From Methylobacterium terricola (GTDB lineage: Bacteria; Pseudomonadota; Alphaproteobacteria; Rhizobiales; Beijerinckiaceae): a stretch of 44,077 bases of DNA. Below, in pieces: positions 24,854-33,102 of the stretch. The notes under the pieces were generated by a model. That model was not told where the DNA came from and did no database searches. It worked only from the letters and a program-made list of their open reading frames with translations. The DNA is taken from positions 1 through 44,077 of the forward strand of contig NZ_VDDA01000035.1 of NCBI RefSeq assembly GCF_006151805.1. The letters are read 5' to 3'. Made by a program: the position numbers and the translations under genes. Each line of letters starts with the position of its first letter. The stretch's first letter is position 1.

Positions 24854-25041
24854 GCCGAGGGCACCGTTCGACCAAGCGGATCCCGGTTCGCCGACGACGA
24901 GACGGCAACGATCGTGGATCGAGGGCGGCGTCCGGGTGCAGCGCGATCGGACGCCGCTCTCGCGTCACGCATCCTGCGCCCCTTGCGCTCCTGTCACGCC
25001 CGGGCGATTCAAGGCGTGACGGGGCCGGACGGAGCGAGCTG

Positions 25042-25869
25042 TTGGCGGACGCCTTCCCATTGCACGACACGCTGGCCCTGGTCACCGGGGCCGGCAGCGG
25101 CATCGGCGCGGCCCTGAGCGTCGGCCTCGCCCGGCGGGGCGCCCGCCTCGTCCTCGTCGACCGCGACCCCGCGGGGCTCGCCCGCAGCGAGGCGGCCGTA
25201 AAGGCCCTCGGGCGTGAGGTGAGCGCCCACCTCCTCGACCTCGCCGATGCCGACGCCATCGCGGCCCTGCCGGAGGCGGTCGCCGCCCGGCACGGGCCGC
25301 TCGATCTCCTGATCAACAATGCCGGCGTCGCGCTCGCCGGCCGCTTCGCCGATGTCGAGCTCAGCGATTTCGACTGGCTGATGGAGATCAACTTCCGCGC
25401 CGTGGTGCGGATGACCCACGCCTTCCTGCCCGTCCTCGAGAGCCGGCCGGCGGCGCAGATCGTCAACCTGTCGAGCCTCTACGGCATCGTCGCCCCGCCG
25501 GGCCAGGCGGCCTACGCCGCGAGCAAGTTCGCGGTGCGCGGCTTCTCCGAGGCGCTGCGGCACGAATATGCCGGGACCAGCCTCGGCGTCAGCGTGGTGC
25601 ATCCGGGCGGCGTCGCCACCGCCATCGCCCGCAGCGCCCGGGCCGGCCCGCGCCTCGACCCCGCCGAGGTCGCCAAGGGCAAGCAGGCCGCCGAGCGCTT
25701 CCTGCGGCTGTCGCCCGAGGCGGCGGCCGACCGCATCCTGCGCGGCATCGCCCGGCGCGAGCCCCGCATCGTCGTCGGTCGCGACGCCGCCCAGGTGGCG
25801 CTGATCCAGCGCCTGATGCCGGTGCGCTACTGGTCGCTGCTCGCCCGCGCCATGGAGCGAACCACATGA
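25042..25869 (+). CDS. Short-chain dehydrogenase/reductase
   Basis: A 275-residue NAD(P)-dependent classical SDR. A TTG at 25042 is the likely start, 8 bases after GGAG, because no ATG or GTG lies near the conserved N-terminus. The nucleotide motif TGAGSGIG is at 15-22, NNAG at 92-95, the catalytic serine is in VNLSSLYG (144-145), and YAASK (Tyr158, Lys162) completes the active site. The last four bases overlap the next gene. It is the first of three overlapping genes with an esterase and a Baeyer-Villiger-type monooxygenase, so it probably makes or consumes a carbonyl substrate in that pathway (inference). Confidence 0.9.
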   Translation: MADAFPLHDTLALVTGAGSGIGAALSVGLARRGARLVLVDRDPAGLARSEAAVKALGREVSAHLLDLADADAIAALPEAVAARHGPLDLLINNAGVALAGRFADVELSDFDWLMEINFRAVVRMTHAFLPVLESRPAAQIVNLSSLYGIVAPPGQAAYAASKFAVRGFSEALRHEYAGTSLGVSVVHPGGVATAIARSARAGPRLDPAEVAKGKQAAERFLRLSPEAAADRILRGIARREPRIVVGRDAAQVALIQRLMPVRYWSLLARAMERTT

Positions 25870-26768
25870 CGAGCCTGCGCGCCCATGTCTTCAACTGGAT
25901 CATCCGCTGGCAGGTGAGGCCGAAGATCGCCCGGGCCGGCGGCGACGTCGCGGCGATCCGGCGGATCTTCAACCAGGCGAGCTTTCCCGAGCCGGCCGGC
26001 GTCGCGTTCCGGCCCGGCGAGGTCGGCGGCGTCCCGGGGGAGTGGGCCGAGCGCCCCGGCCTCGCGCCGGACGCCCCGCGCCTGCTCTACCTGCATGGCG
26101 GCGGCTTCATCGGCTGCTCGCCCCGCACCCATCGCTCGCTCACCGGCGCCTTCGCCGGCAGCGGCTTCCGGGTGTTCTGCCCCGATTACCGCCTCGCGCC
26201 GGAGCACCCGTTCCCGGCCGCCCTCGACGATGCCGCCGCCTGCTGGTCCGCCTTCGCGGCGGCCGGGCCGGCGGGCGTCGCGGGCGATTCCGCCGGCGGC
26301 AACCTGGCGCTCGCCCTGATGCTGCGGGCGCGGCGGGACGGCCTGGCGATGCCCGAGGCCGCCGTGCTGTTCTCGCCCTCGACCGACATGCTCGGCCGCG
26401 GCGCCTCGATGCTCGGCAATGCCCGCCGCGACGCGATGTTCGACCCCACCAAGCTCCAGCACCTCGTCGACCTCTACCTCGCCGGCCACGACCCCACGGA
26501 CCCGCTCGTCTCGCCGGTCGAGGGCGATCCGGCCGGCCTGCCGCCGCTCCTGTTCCATGTCGGCGACCGGGAGGTCCTGCGCGACGATTCGGTCCGCTTC
26601 GCCGAGAAGGCGAAGGCGGCGGGCGTCAACGCCACCGTGAAGACCTGGCCGGTGGTGCCGCATGTCTGGCAGCTCGCCCACTCGTTCCTGCCGGAAGGCC
26701 GCCGCTCCCTGTCCGAGGCCGCCGCCTTCCTGAAGACCCACGCGCGGGCGCCGGAGGCGATCCGGTGA
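25866..26768 (+). CDS. Alpha/beta hydrolase of the hormone-sensitive lipase family
   Basis: A 300-residue carboxylesterase. The oxyanion-hole motif HGGG is at 77-80 (LLYLHGGGFIG), the nucleophile elbow GDSAGG has Ser142, the acid is likely in VGDREVLRDDS, and the histidine in VPHVWQL. YRLAPEHPFPAAL is the family hallmark. It has no signal peptide, so it is cytoplasmic. The ATG overlaps the upstream SDR stop and its own stop overlaps the next start (GTGA), so the three genes are translationally coupled. Hydrolysis of the ester made by the neighbouring monooxygenase is a reasonable guess. Confidence 0.92.
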   Translation: MTSLRAHVFNWIIRWQVRPKIARAGGDVAAIRRIFNQASFPEPAGVAFRPGEVGGVPGEWAERPGLAPDAPRLLYLHGGGFIGCSPRTHRSLTGAFAGSGFRVFCPDYRLAPEHPFPAALDDAAACWSAFAAAGPAGVAGDSAGGNLALALMLRARRDGLAMPEAAVLFSPSTDMLGRGASMLGNARRDAMFDPTKLQHLVDLYLAGHDPTDPLVSPVEGDPAGLPPLLFHVGDREVLRDDSVRFAEKAKAAGVNATVKTWPVVPHVWQLAHSFLPEGRRSLSEAAAFLKTHARAPEAIR

Positions 26769-28291
26769 CGGATGCTCCCGCCCCGCCGGCGCCCTGGCCG
26801 ACCGAGCCGCTCGACCTCCTGGTGATCGGGGCCGGCTTCTCCGGCCTCGCCATGGCGATCCGGGCCCGGCAGGCCGGCCTCGCGAACCTGCTCGTGGTCG
26901 AGAAGGCCGGTGCGGTCGGCGGCACCTGGCATGAGAACACCTATCCGGGCGCCGCCTGCGACATCCCGGCCCATCTCTACTCCCTGTCCTTCGCCCCGAA
27001 GCCTGACTGGACGCGCATCTATGCCGGCCAGCCGGAGATCGCCGCCTATCTGGGCGAGCTGGTCGAGCGCTTCGCGCTCGACCGGTGCCTGTCCTTGGCC
27101 ACCGCGGTCACCGGCGCGGTCTGGGACGGGACGCGGTCCCTGTGGCGGGTCGAGACCGATCGCGGCCCGCTCGAGGCCCGGGTGGTGGTGTCCGGCATGG
27201 GGGCCCTGCATCACCCGGCGCTTCCGGCGATTCCCGGCCTCCACAGCTTCCTGGGGCCGCTCTTCCACACCTCCTCGTGGGATCACGGGGTCGCCCTGAC
27301 GGGCAAGCGCGTCGGGATCATCGGCACCGGGGCGAGCGCGATCCAGGTCGTGCCGGCCATCGCGCCGGAGGTGGGGCAGCTCACCCTGTTCCAGCGCACG
27401 GCTCCCTGGGTGATGCCGCGCCACGACCGGCCGATCGGCCCGCGGCTGCAGGCCCTGTTCCGCCGCCTGCCGCCAGCCCGCCGGCTGCTGCGCGCGGTCC
27501 AGTTCTGGGCCCGGGAGGCGCGGGCGGCCCTGGGCTTCACCCGTGTCTCGGGCCTCACCCGCCTCGCCGAGGCCGCGAGCCGGCACCACCTGCGCAAGCA
27601 GGTCGCCGATCCCGCGTTGCGCGCCAAGCTGACCCCGGCCTATCGTCTCGGCTGCAAGCGGGTGCTGCTCTCCGACGATTACTACCCGGCCCTGACCCGG
27701 CCGAACGTGACGCTGGAGACCGAGGCGATCCGCAGCGTCACCCCGGACGGCGTGACGATGGCGGATGGCCGCCACCATCCCCTCGACGTGCTGGTGCTCG
27801 CCACCGGCTTCGACGTCACCGCGTCGCTGGCCCGGGTGCCGGTGGTCGGCCGCGACGGGCTGATCCTGGCCCGGGCCTGGGGCGAGCGGGTGACGGCGCA
27901 TCGCGGCGTCGCGCTCGCCGGTTTCCCCAACTTCTTCATGCTGCTCGGCCCCAATACGGGCCTCGGCCACAACTCCGTGGTGCTGATGGTCGAGGCGCAG
28001 GTCTCCTACGTGCTGGCCTGCCTCGCCGAGATGAAGGCGCGGACCCTCGCGGCGATCGAGCCGACGCCCGAGGCGCAGGCGCGCGACCTCGCCGCGCTCG
28101 AGGCGCGGCTGTCGGGCAGCATCTGGCAGCAGGGCGGCTGCGCCTCCTGGTACCAGGACGGCGAGGGCCGCAACGTCGCGCTCTGGCCCGGCACCGTCGT
28201 CGCCTACCAGCGGGCGATGCGCGTGCCGGATTGGGACGAATTCGTCCTGACCCCGGCCCGGACCCGGACGGACGCCCCGCAAGAGGCGTGA
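26765..28291 (+). CDS. Flavin-containing (Baeyer-Villiger type) monooxygenase
   Basis: A 508-residue FAD/NADPH monooxygenase starting at GTG 26765. The FAD Rossmann motif is GAGFSGLA (22-29), followed by GGTWHENTYPGAACDIP. The signature FxGxxxHxxxW(P/D) is present as FLGPLFHTSSWD (162-173), and the NADPH motif is GIIGTGASAIQ (184-194). VLATGFD marks the third family motif. The substrate (ketone, aldehyde or long-chain) cannot be read from sequence. The gene set SDR + HSL esterase + BVMO equals that of the mycobacterial mymA-lipR-sadH cluster, although the order is reversed. Confidence 0.92.
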   Translation: MTDAPAPPAPWPTEPLDLLVIGAGFSGLAMAIRARQAGLANLLVVEKAGAVGGTWHENTYPGAACDIPAHLYSLSFAPKPDWTRIYAGQPEIAAYLGELVERFALDRCLSLATAVTGAVWDGTRSLWRVETDRGPLEARVVVSGMGALHHPALPAIPGLHSFLGPLFHTSSWDHGVALTGKRVGIIGTGASAIQVVPAIAPEVGQLTLFQRTAPWVMPRHDRPIGPRLQALFRRLPPARRLLRAVQFWAREARAALGFTRVSGLTRLAEAASRHHLRKQVADPALRAKLTPAYRLGCKRVLLSDDYYPALTRPNVTLETEAIRSVTPDGVTMADGRHHPLDVLVLATGFDVTASLARVPVVGRDGLILARAWGERVTAHRGVALAGFPNFFMLLGPNTGLGHNSVVLMVEAQVSYVLACLAEMKARTLAAIEPTPEAQARDLAALEARLSGSIWQQGGCASWYQDGEGRNVALWPGTVVAYQRAMRVPDWDEFVLTPARTRTDAPQEA

Positions 28292-28453
28292 ATCGCATCG
28301 CTGCGCTGCGGCGATAGCGCTTTGCGCCCGTCACGGACGCGTGCTATCGGCCGGTGCCAACTCAAGACAGGCTCTTGCCGGGGAAATCGCTCGGCACGAC
28401 GCCGATTTCGCGGTCGACCCGTCAAGGGCGCCGCACGCACCAGGAGTTGGTTC

Positions 28454-29947
28454 ATGGCCCGCATCAGCACCGATACGATCATCGAGGGCCTGACCTTCGA
28501 CGACGTCCTGCTCCGCCCCGCCGCATCCTCGGTGATGCCGGCCGAGGTGAATCTCGGCACCCGCCTCACCCGCACGATCAAGCTCAACATGCCGATCATC
28601 GCCTCGGCGATGGACACGGTGACCGAGGCCCGGATGGCCATCGCGATGGCGCAGCACGGCGGCCTCGGGGTGATCCACCGCAACCTCGAGCCGCCGGAGC
28701 AGGCCGAGCAGGTGCGCCTCGTCAAGAAGTACGAATCCGGCATGGTGCTCAACCCGATCACCATCCACCCGGACGAGACCCTGGCCGACGCCTACGGCCT
28801 GATGCGCCAGCACGGCATCTCGGGCATCCCGGTGGTCGAGCGCGGCCCCAACGGCTCGCGCGGCAAGCTCGTCGGCATCCTGACCAACCGCGACACGCGG
28901 TTCGCCACCAACCAGAGCCAGCCGGTCGCCGAGCTGATGACCCGCGACCGGCTGATCACCGTGCGCGAGGGCGTGACCCAGGACGAGGCCAAGCGCCTGC
29001 TGCACCAGTTCCGCATCGAGAAGCTGCTCGTCGTCGACGACCACTATCGCTGCATCGGCCTGATCACCGTCAAGGACATCGAGAAGCAGGTCGCCTACCC
29101 GAACGCGATCAAGGACGAGCAGGGCCGCCTGCGGGTCGCCGCCGCCACCACCACCGGCGACGGCGGGTTCGAGCGGGCCGAGCGCCTGATCGATGCCGGC
29201 TGCGACGTCATCGTGGTCGATACCGCCCACGGCCACTCGGCCAAGGTGCTGGAGAGCGTGCGGCGGGTGAAGACCCTGTCGAACGCCGTGCAGGTCATCG
29301 CCGGCAACGTCGCGACCCGCGAGGGCGCCCAGGCGCTGATCGATGCCGGTGCCGACGCGATCAAGGTCGGCATCGGCCCGGGCTCGATCTGCACCACCCG
29401 CATCGTCGCCGGCGTCGGCGTGCCCCAGCTCACCGCCATCATGGAGGCGGTCGAGGCCGGCAACGAGGCCGACGTGCCGGTGATCGCCGATGGCGGCATC
29501 AAATATTCGGGCGACCTCGCCAAGGCGATCGCCGCCGGCGCCTCGGTGGCGATGCTCGGCTCGCTGCTCGCCGGCACCGACGAGGCGCCCGGCGAGGTGT
29601 TCCTCTACCAGGGCCGCTCGTACAAGAGCTATCGCGGCATGGGCTCGGTCGGCGCCATGGCGCGCGGCTCGGCCGACCGCTACTTCCAGGCCGAGGTCAG
29701 CGACACCCACAAGCTCGTGCCCGAGGGCATCGAGGGCCAGGTTCCCTACAAGGGCCCGGTCGCCGCGGTCCTGCACCAGCTCTCGGGGGGCCTGCGCGCC
29801 GCCATGGGCTATGTCGGCGCCCCGACGATCCCCGAGATGCAGGAGAAGGCGCAGTTCATCCGCATCACCAATGCGGGCCTGCGCGAGAGCCACGTCCACG
29901 ACGTGACCATCACCCGCGAGAGCCCGAACTACCCGGGCCGCGTGTGA
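28454..29947 (+). CDS. guaB: Inosine-5'-monophosphate dehydrogenase
   Basis: A 497-residue enzyme that oxidises IMP to XMP, the committed step of GMP synthesis. AGGAG precedes the ATG at 28454; the longer frame to 28322 has no family match. The TIM barrel begins TIIEGLTFDDVLLRPA. Two CBS domains are inserted at about 95-215 (YGLMRQHGISGIPVV, GKLVGILTNRDTRF, ELMTRDRLITV). The catalytic cysteine is in GPGSICTTRIVAGVG, and the mobile flap follows GSVGAMARGS. It is complete and normal in length. Confidence 0.97.
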   Translation: MARISTDTIIEGLTFDDVLLRPAASSVMPAEVNLGTRLTRTIKLNMPIIASAMDTVTEARMAIAMAQHGGLGVIHRNLEPPEQAEQVRLVKKYESGMVLNPITIHPDETLADAYGLMRQHGISGIPVVERGPNGSRGKLVGILTNRDTRFATNQSQPVAELMTRDRLITVREGVTQDEAKRLLHQFRIEKLLVVDDHYRCIGLITVKDIEKQVAYPNAIKDEQGRLRVAAATTTGDGGFERAERLIDAGCDVIVVDTAHGHSAKVLESVRRVKTLSNAVQVIAGNVATREGAQALIDAGADAIKVGIGPGSICTTRIVAGVGVPQLTAIMEAVEAGNEADVPVIADGGIKYSGDLAKAIAAGASVAMLGSLLAGTDEAPGEVFLYQGRSYKSYRGMGSVGAMARGSADRYFQAEVSDTHKLVPEGIEGQVPYKGPVAAVLHQLSGGLRAAMGYVGAPTIPEMQEKAQFIRITNAGLRESHVHDVTITRESPNYPGRV

Positions 29948-29951
29948 GGCC

Positions 29952-29982
29952 CCGGCCGCCTCCCTCCCTGGGGGGCGGCCGG
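29952..29982 (+). terminator. Terminator-like hairpin after guaB
   Basis: A 13-bp stem CCGGCCGCCTCCC / GGGGGGCGGCCGG with one wobble and loop TCCCT starts 4 bases after the guaB stop. No T-run follows. Confidence 0.6.
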
Positions 29983-30114
29983 CCCATGACCGCGGACGGA
30001 CGCGACCGATCCGGGTCGCGGCGGCGCGTGGGCCCACCGCTCCGGCGGTGAAAGACATTCTTGATGACCAAGGGTTAGACTGGTGTCTTGCGCAACCGCG
30101 CAGGAGACGCAGTC

Positions 30115-32028
30115 ATGATGTTCGAGCGCCGCATCAACGCCGATCTGGTGCTCCCGCGATACTACGCCTTCGCCACCAAGATGCCGCCGCTCTACGCCTT
30201 CCTGGCGGCGGCGATGCTCGCCGTCATGGTTCTGTTCCGCGGGCGGGAGCCGGTTCTGGCCTCCCTGGCGATCCCCGCCTTCCTGATGGCGATGGCCTGC
30301 ATCCGGGGATGGTGGTGGTACCGCCACCGCGACGACGCGATCACGACCGAGCAGGCGCAGGCACGTCTCACCCGCGCCATCGTCCTGCTGGTCGGCGCGG
30401 CGATCCTGGCTGTCGTGATGGTGCTCAGCCTGTCTTCCGCCGCGAGCGCGGAGGAGAAGCAGTTCCTGTCGCTCATCTGCGTCCTGGCCGGCTTGGTCGG
30501 TCTCTTCTGCCTGAGCAACTTGCGCTACGTGGCGGTGCTGTGCACCGCCGTGACACTGTTCCCGGCGGTCGTTCAGTACTTCTCGGCCGGGACCATGCCG
30601 GCGATGCTGTCGGGACTCGTTCTCCTGCTCGCCGTCGCGAGCCTCGCGTGCTCCCTGACCAGTTCCTACGACGAGTTCACGACGCTCGTGCGCTCGAAGC
30701 TGGAGATCCAGCAACTCGACCAGGAGAACGTCCGCCTCCTGAGCATCGACATGGTGACCGGGATCCCCAACCGCCGGTTCTACTTCGATGCCCTGTCGGC
30801 GGCCCTGGCGGCGAAGGACGGTGCGGGCACGATGTCCGTCGGCGTCATCGATCTCGACGGCTTCAAGCCGGTCAACGATTCCTACGGCCATCGGGTCGGC
30901 GATGCCGTATTGCGGGAAGTGGCGCAGCGGCTCTCGGAGGCCGTGCCGCAGGTGAAGGGCATGTCGCGGATCGGCGGCGACGAGTTCGCCTTCTACCTCG
31001 ACTCCGTCACGGACCCCTCCGACCTGATGCAGATCGGCCAGGCGCTGATCGAGGCGACGCAGCACCCCCTGGTCGTCGGCGACCTGACCGTGTCGGTCAG
31101 CTGCTCGATCGGCTTCGCCACCTACCCCGAGTCTGCCCGCCAGGCGGACATCCTGTTCGAGTACGCGGATTTCGCCCTCTACCACGCCAAGCGGACGGGC
31201 CGTTCCCGATCCGAGATCTTCTCCGCCGAGCACCGGGCTCTGATGAGCGCGGAGGATTCGATCGAGCAGGCGCTCCGGGGGGCGGACCTGCAGACCGAGC
31301 TCACGGCCATGTTCCAGCCGGTGGTCGACATGGTCACGGGCCGGGTCCTCGCCTTCGAATGCCTGGCGCGATGGAACAGCCCGACCCTCGGCTCCGTCTC
31401 GCCGTCGGCCTTCATCCCGACGGCTGAGCGGACGGGGCTGATCACCCCGATCACGCTCGCGATGCTCGACAAGGCGCTCATCGAGATGCGGACCTGGCCG
31501 CCCTCGGTCAAGCTGTCGTTCAATCTCTCGTCCAACGACATCACCAGCCAGCTGGCCGTCCTGCGGATCGTCGGGCTCCTGGCCAAGAGCGGCATTCCCC
31601 CGTCACGCGTGATCTTCGAGCTGACCGAGACCGCGCTCCTCCACGACTTCTCCACGGCGCGCGCGAACATCGAGCGCATCAAGGCCACCGGGGCGCAGAT
31701 CGCCCTCGACGATTTCGGGACCGGCTATTCCAGCCTCAGCCACATCCAGAACCTGCCCTTGAACAAGCTCAAGATCGACCGTCGCTTCGTCCTCGACATC
31801 GAGACCAACGAAACGAGCCGGATGATCGTGCGGGCACTGGTCTCGATCTGCGAGGGCATCGGCATCGACTGCATCGTCGAGGGCGTCGAGAGCGAGGGCC
31901 AGGCTCGCACGCTCGGCAGCCTCGGCTGCAACGTCGTTCAGGGCTACCTGTACTCGCGCCCCATCCGAAGCCGCGACATCCCGGGCCTCCTGACCCGGCT
32001 GGCGCCCGCCGACGCGATCTCGGCCTGA
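30115..32028 (+). CDS. Membrane-bound GGDEF-EAL cyclic-di-GMP protein
   Basis: A 637-residue protein from ATG 30115, with AGGAG 9 bases upstream. Six or so membrane helices occupy residues 20-185 with no recognisable sensor domain. The GGDEF domain (about 210-370) has an intact RIGGDEF active loop, so diguanylate cyclase activity is possible; no RxxD inhibitory site is seen just before it. The EAL domain (about 385-630) has ECL in place of EAL (AFECLARW), keeping the catalytic glutamate. FNLSSND, the ELTET glutamate, DDFGTGYSSL, LKIDRRFV, EGVE and QGYLYSRP are all retained, so phosphodiesterase activity is plausible. Which activity dominates is not decidable from sequence. Confidence 0.93.
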   Translation: MMFERRINADLVLPRYYAFATKMPPLYAFLAAAMLAVMVLFRGREPVLASLAIPAFLMAMACIRGWWWYRHRDDAITTEQAQARLTRAIVLLVGAAILAVVMVLSLSSAASAEEKQFLSLICVLAGLVGLFCLSNLRYVAVLCTAVTLFPAVVQYFSAGTMPAMLSGLVLLLAVASLACSLTSSYDEFTTLVRSKLEIQQLDQENVRLLSIDMVTGIPNRRFYFDALSAALAAKDGAGTMSVGVIDLDGFKPVNDSYGHRVGDAVLREVAQRLSEAVPQVKGMSRIGGDEFAFYLDSVTDPSDLMQIGQALIEATQHPLVVGDLTVSVSCSIGFATYPESARQADILFEYADFALYHAKRTGRSRSEIFSAEHRALMSAEDSIEQALRGADLQTELTAMFQPVVDMVTGRVLAFECLARWNSPTLGSVSPSAFIPTAERTGLITPITLAMLDKALIEMRTWPPSVKLSFNLSSNDITSQLAVLRIVGLLAKSGIPPSRVIFELTETALLHDFSTARANIERIKATGAQIALDDFGTGYSSLSHIQNLPLNKLKIDRRFVLDIETNETSRMIVRALVSICEGIGIDCIVEGVESEGQARTLGSLGCNVVQGYLYSRPIRSRDIPGLLTRLAPADAISA

Positions 32029-32029
32029 G

Positions 32030-32150
32030 AGCCGGGATCCCCCGGGACCGCCCCCGCAAAGGACCGCGCGAGGACCGGGAACGCGCCGGTCCTCCCCCCG
32101 CTTTGCCCGAGACCGTGTGCCTTGCGAGGACCCGAGTGTCCCCCGGGGCC
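32030..32150 (-). ncRNA. Possible structured RNA in the usual 6S RNA position after zapA (speculative)
   Basis: The stretch between zapA and the convergent GGDEF-EAL gene folds on the minus strand as one long hairpin. Nested pairings are CCTCGCAAGG with CCTTTGCGGGG (32120-32129 with 32052-32062), then a large asymmetric internal loop, then a perfect 9-bp apical stem GAGGACCGG / CCGGTCCTC (32070-32078 with 32086-32094). Closing stem, central bubble and apical stem are the 6S layout, and ssrS lies just downstream of zapA in many Proteobacteria. However, the next gene usually found there (5-formyl-THF cyclo-ligase) is absent and the length is short. A bidirectional terminator is the simpler alternative. 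Confidence 0.3.
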
Positions 32151-32531
32151 TCAGCCGCCCTGCGATCCCCCCGGCACCGGCCCCAGCCTTTTGGCCAGGC
32201 GCTCGATCCGCTCGGCGGTACGCTGCACGGTCTCGGCGAGGCGCGCCTCGGCGCCCTCGCGCTCGGCGGTGCCGGCATGGGTCGATTCGCGCAAGGCCGC
32301 GGTCTCGCGCTCCATCGCGTCCATCCGACGCTTGGTCTCGGCCAGCTCGTCGGCGAGGGTCAGCGCCGCCATCACGTGCAGGCGCATGTCGCCGATCTCG
32401 CCGAAGGCCTTGCGCATGTCGCCGATGCGGGCATCGAAGCTCGCGGCCAGCCCTTCGAGGTGGCCTTCCTCGCCCTCGCCGCAGGCCATGCGGTAGGTCT
32501 TGCCGGCGATGGTGACCGTCACTTGAGGCAT
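32151..32531 (-). CDS. zapA: Cell division protein ZapA
   Basis: A 126-residue FtsZ-ring associated protein. The start at 32531 gives MPQVTVTIAGKTYRMACGEG, the typical ZapA N-terminus, followed by EEGHLEGLAASFDARIGDM and a long helix (MRLHVMAALTLADELAETKRR) that forms the dimer coiled coil. The frame extends upstream to 32558 without conservation. It lies downstream of the DUF4164 gene, the conserved Hyphomicrobiales pair, separated by about 130 bases that include a short hairpin (ATTGC/GCAAT). Confidence 0.9.
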   Translation of the reverse strand: MPQVTVTIAGKTYRMACGEGEEGHLEGLAASFDARIGDMRKAFGEIGDMRLHVMAALTLADELAETKRRMDAMERETAALRESTHAGTAEREGAEARLAETVQRTAERIERLAKRLGPVPGGSQGG

Positions 32532-32662
32532 CGCCCCCTCCTCGCACCTATGCATCAATCGCCGGGGTGGTCACCGGTTCGGCGGCGGAAACGATGCAAA
32601 TCCAGAGAGCCAAGCAGCATTGCCGTGAGCAATCGTGCTTAGGACATGTCGGGCCGGCGGCC

Positions 32663-32950
32663 TCAGCCCTCGCCCCGCTCGCCCGAGCGGGAGAGGACGC
32701 CCTCGACGGTGCCGATGGCGCGGCCGAGGCGGTGGTCGACGTCGTCCGCGACCGATTGCATCTCGGCGAGGCGCGCCGTTGCGCCATCGAGCTCGGCGGC
32801 CAGCCGGGCCCGGTCGTCGCGCATGATCTCCAGCTCGGTCTCGAGGTCGCTGTGGCTGCGCTCCGCGTCGAGCCGGCGCGCCACCGCGGATTCGAGCAGG
32901 GCCACCGAGGCTTCGAGGCGGCGCAGCGCTTCCTCCACCGCTGCGGTCAT
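32663..32950 (-). CDS. DUF4164 coiled-coil protein
   Basis: A 95-residue, almost wholly helical protein starting MTAAVEEALRRLEASVALLE. Heptad-like spacing continues through ERSHSDLETELEIMRDDRA and LAAELDGATARLAEMQSVAD. This is the DUF4164 family, found next to zapA in Hyphomicrobiales and with no known function. The start at 32950 removes nine poorly conserved residues of the longer frame; CGGAGGTGAGC provides a ribosome site. A role at the division septum is inferred only from the neighbour. Confidence 0.85.
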   Translation of the reverse strand: MTAAVEEALRRLEASVALLESAVARRLDAERSHSDLETELEIMRDDRARLAAELDGATARLAEMQSVADDVDHRLGRAIGTVEGVLSRSGERGEG

Positions 32951-33102
32951 GCTCACCTCCGGGATTACGCCGACCACGACAACGCCGACTAAGAACGCGG
33001 GAATTCCGTCGCCGGAACCCTAAAGGCCCGGGCCGCGCCTCGCAATCGCCGTGCCGGCCCTCGGCGGCCTTGCGCGCCGTGCCTTGGGGATGGCGGGGAC
33101 AA

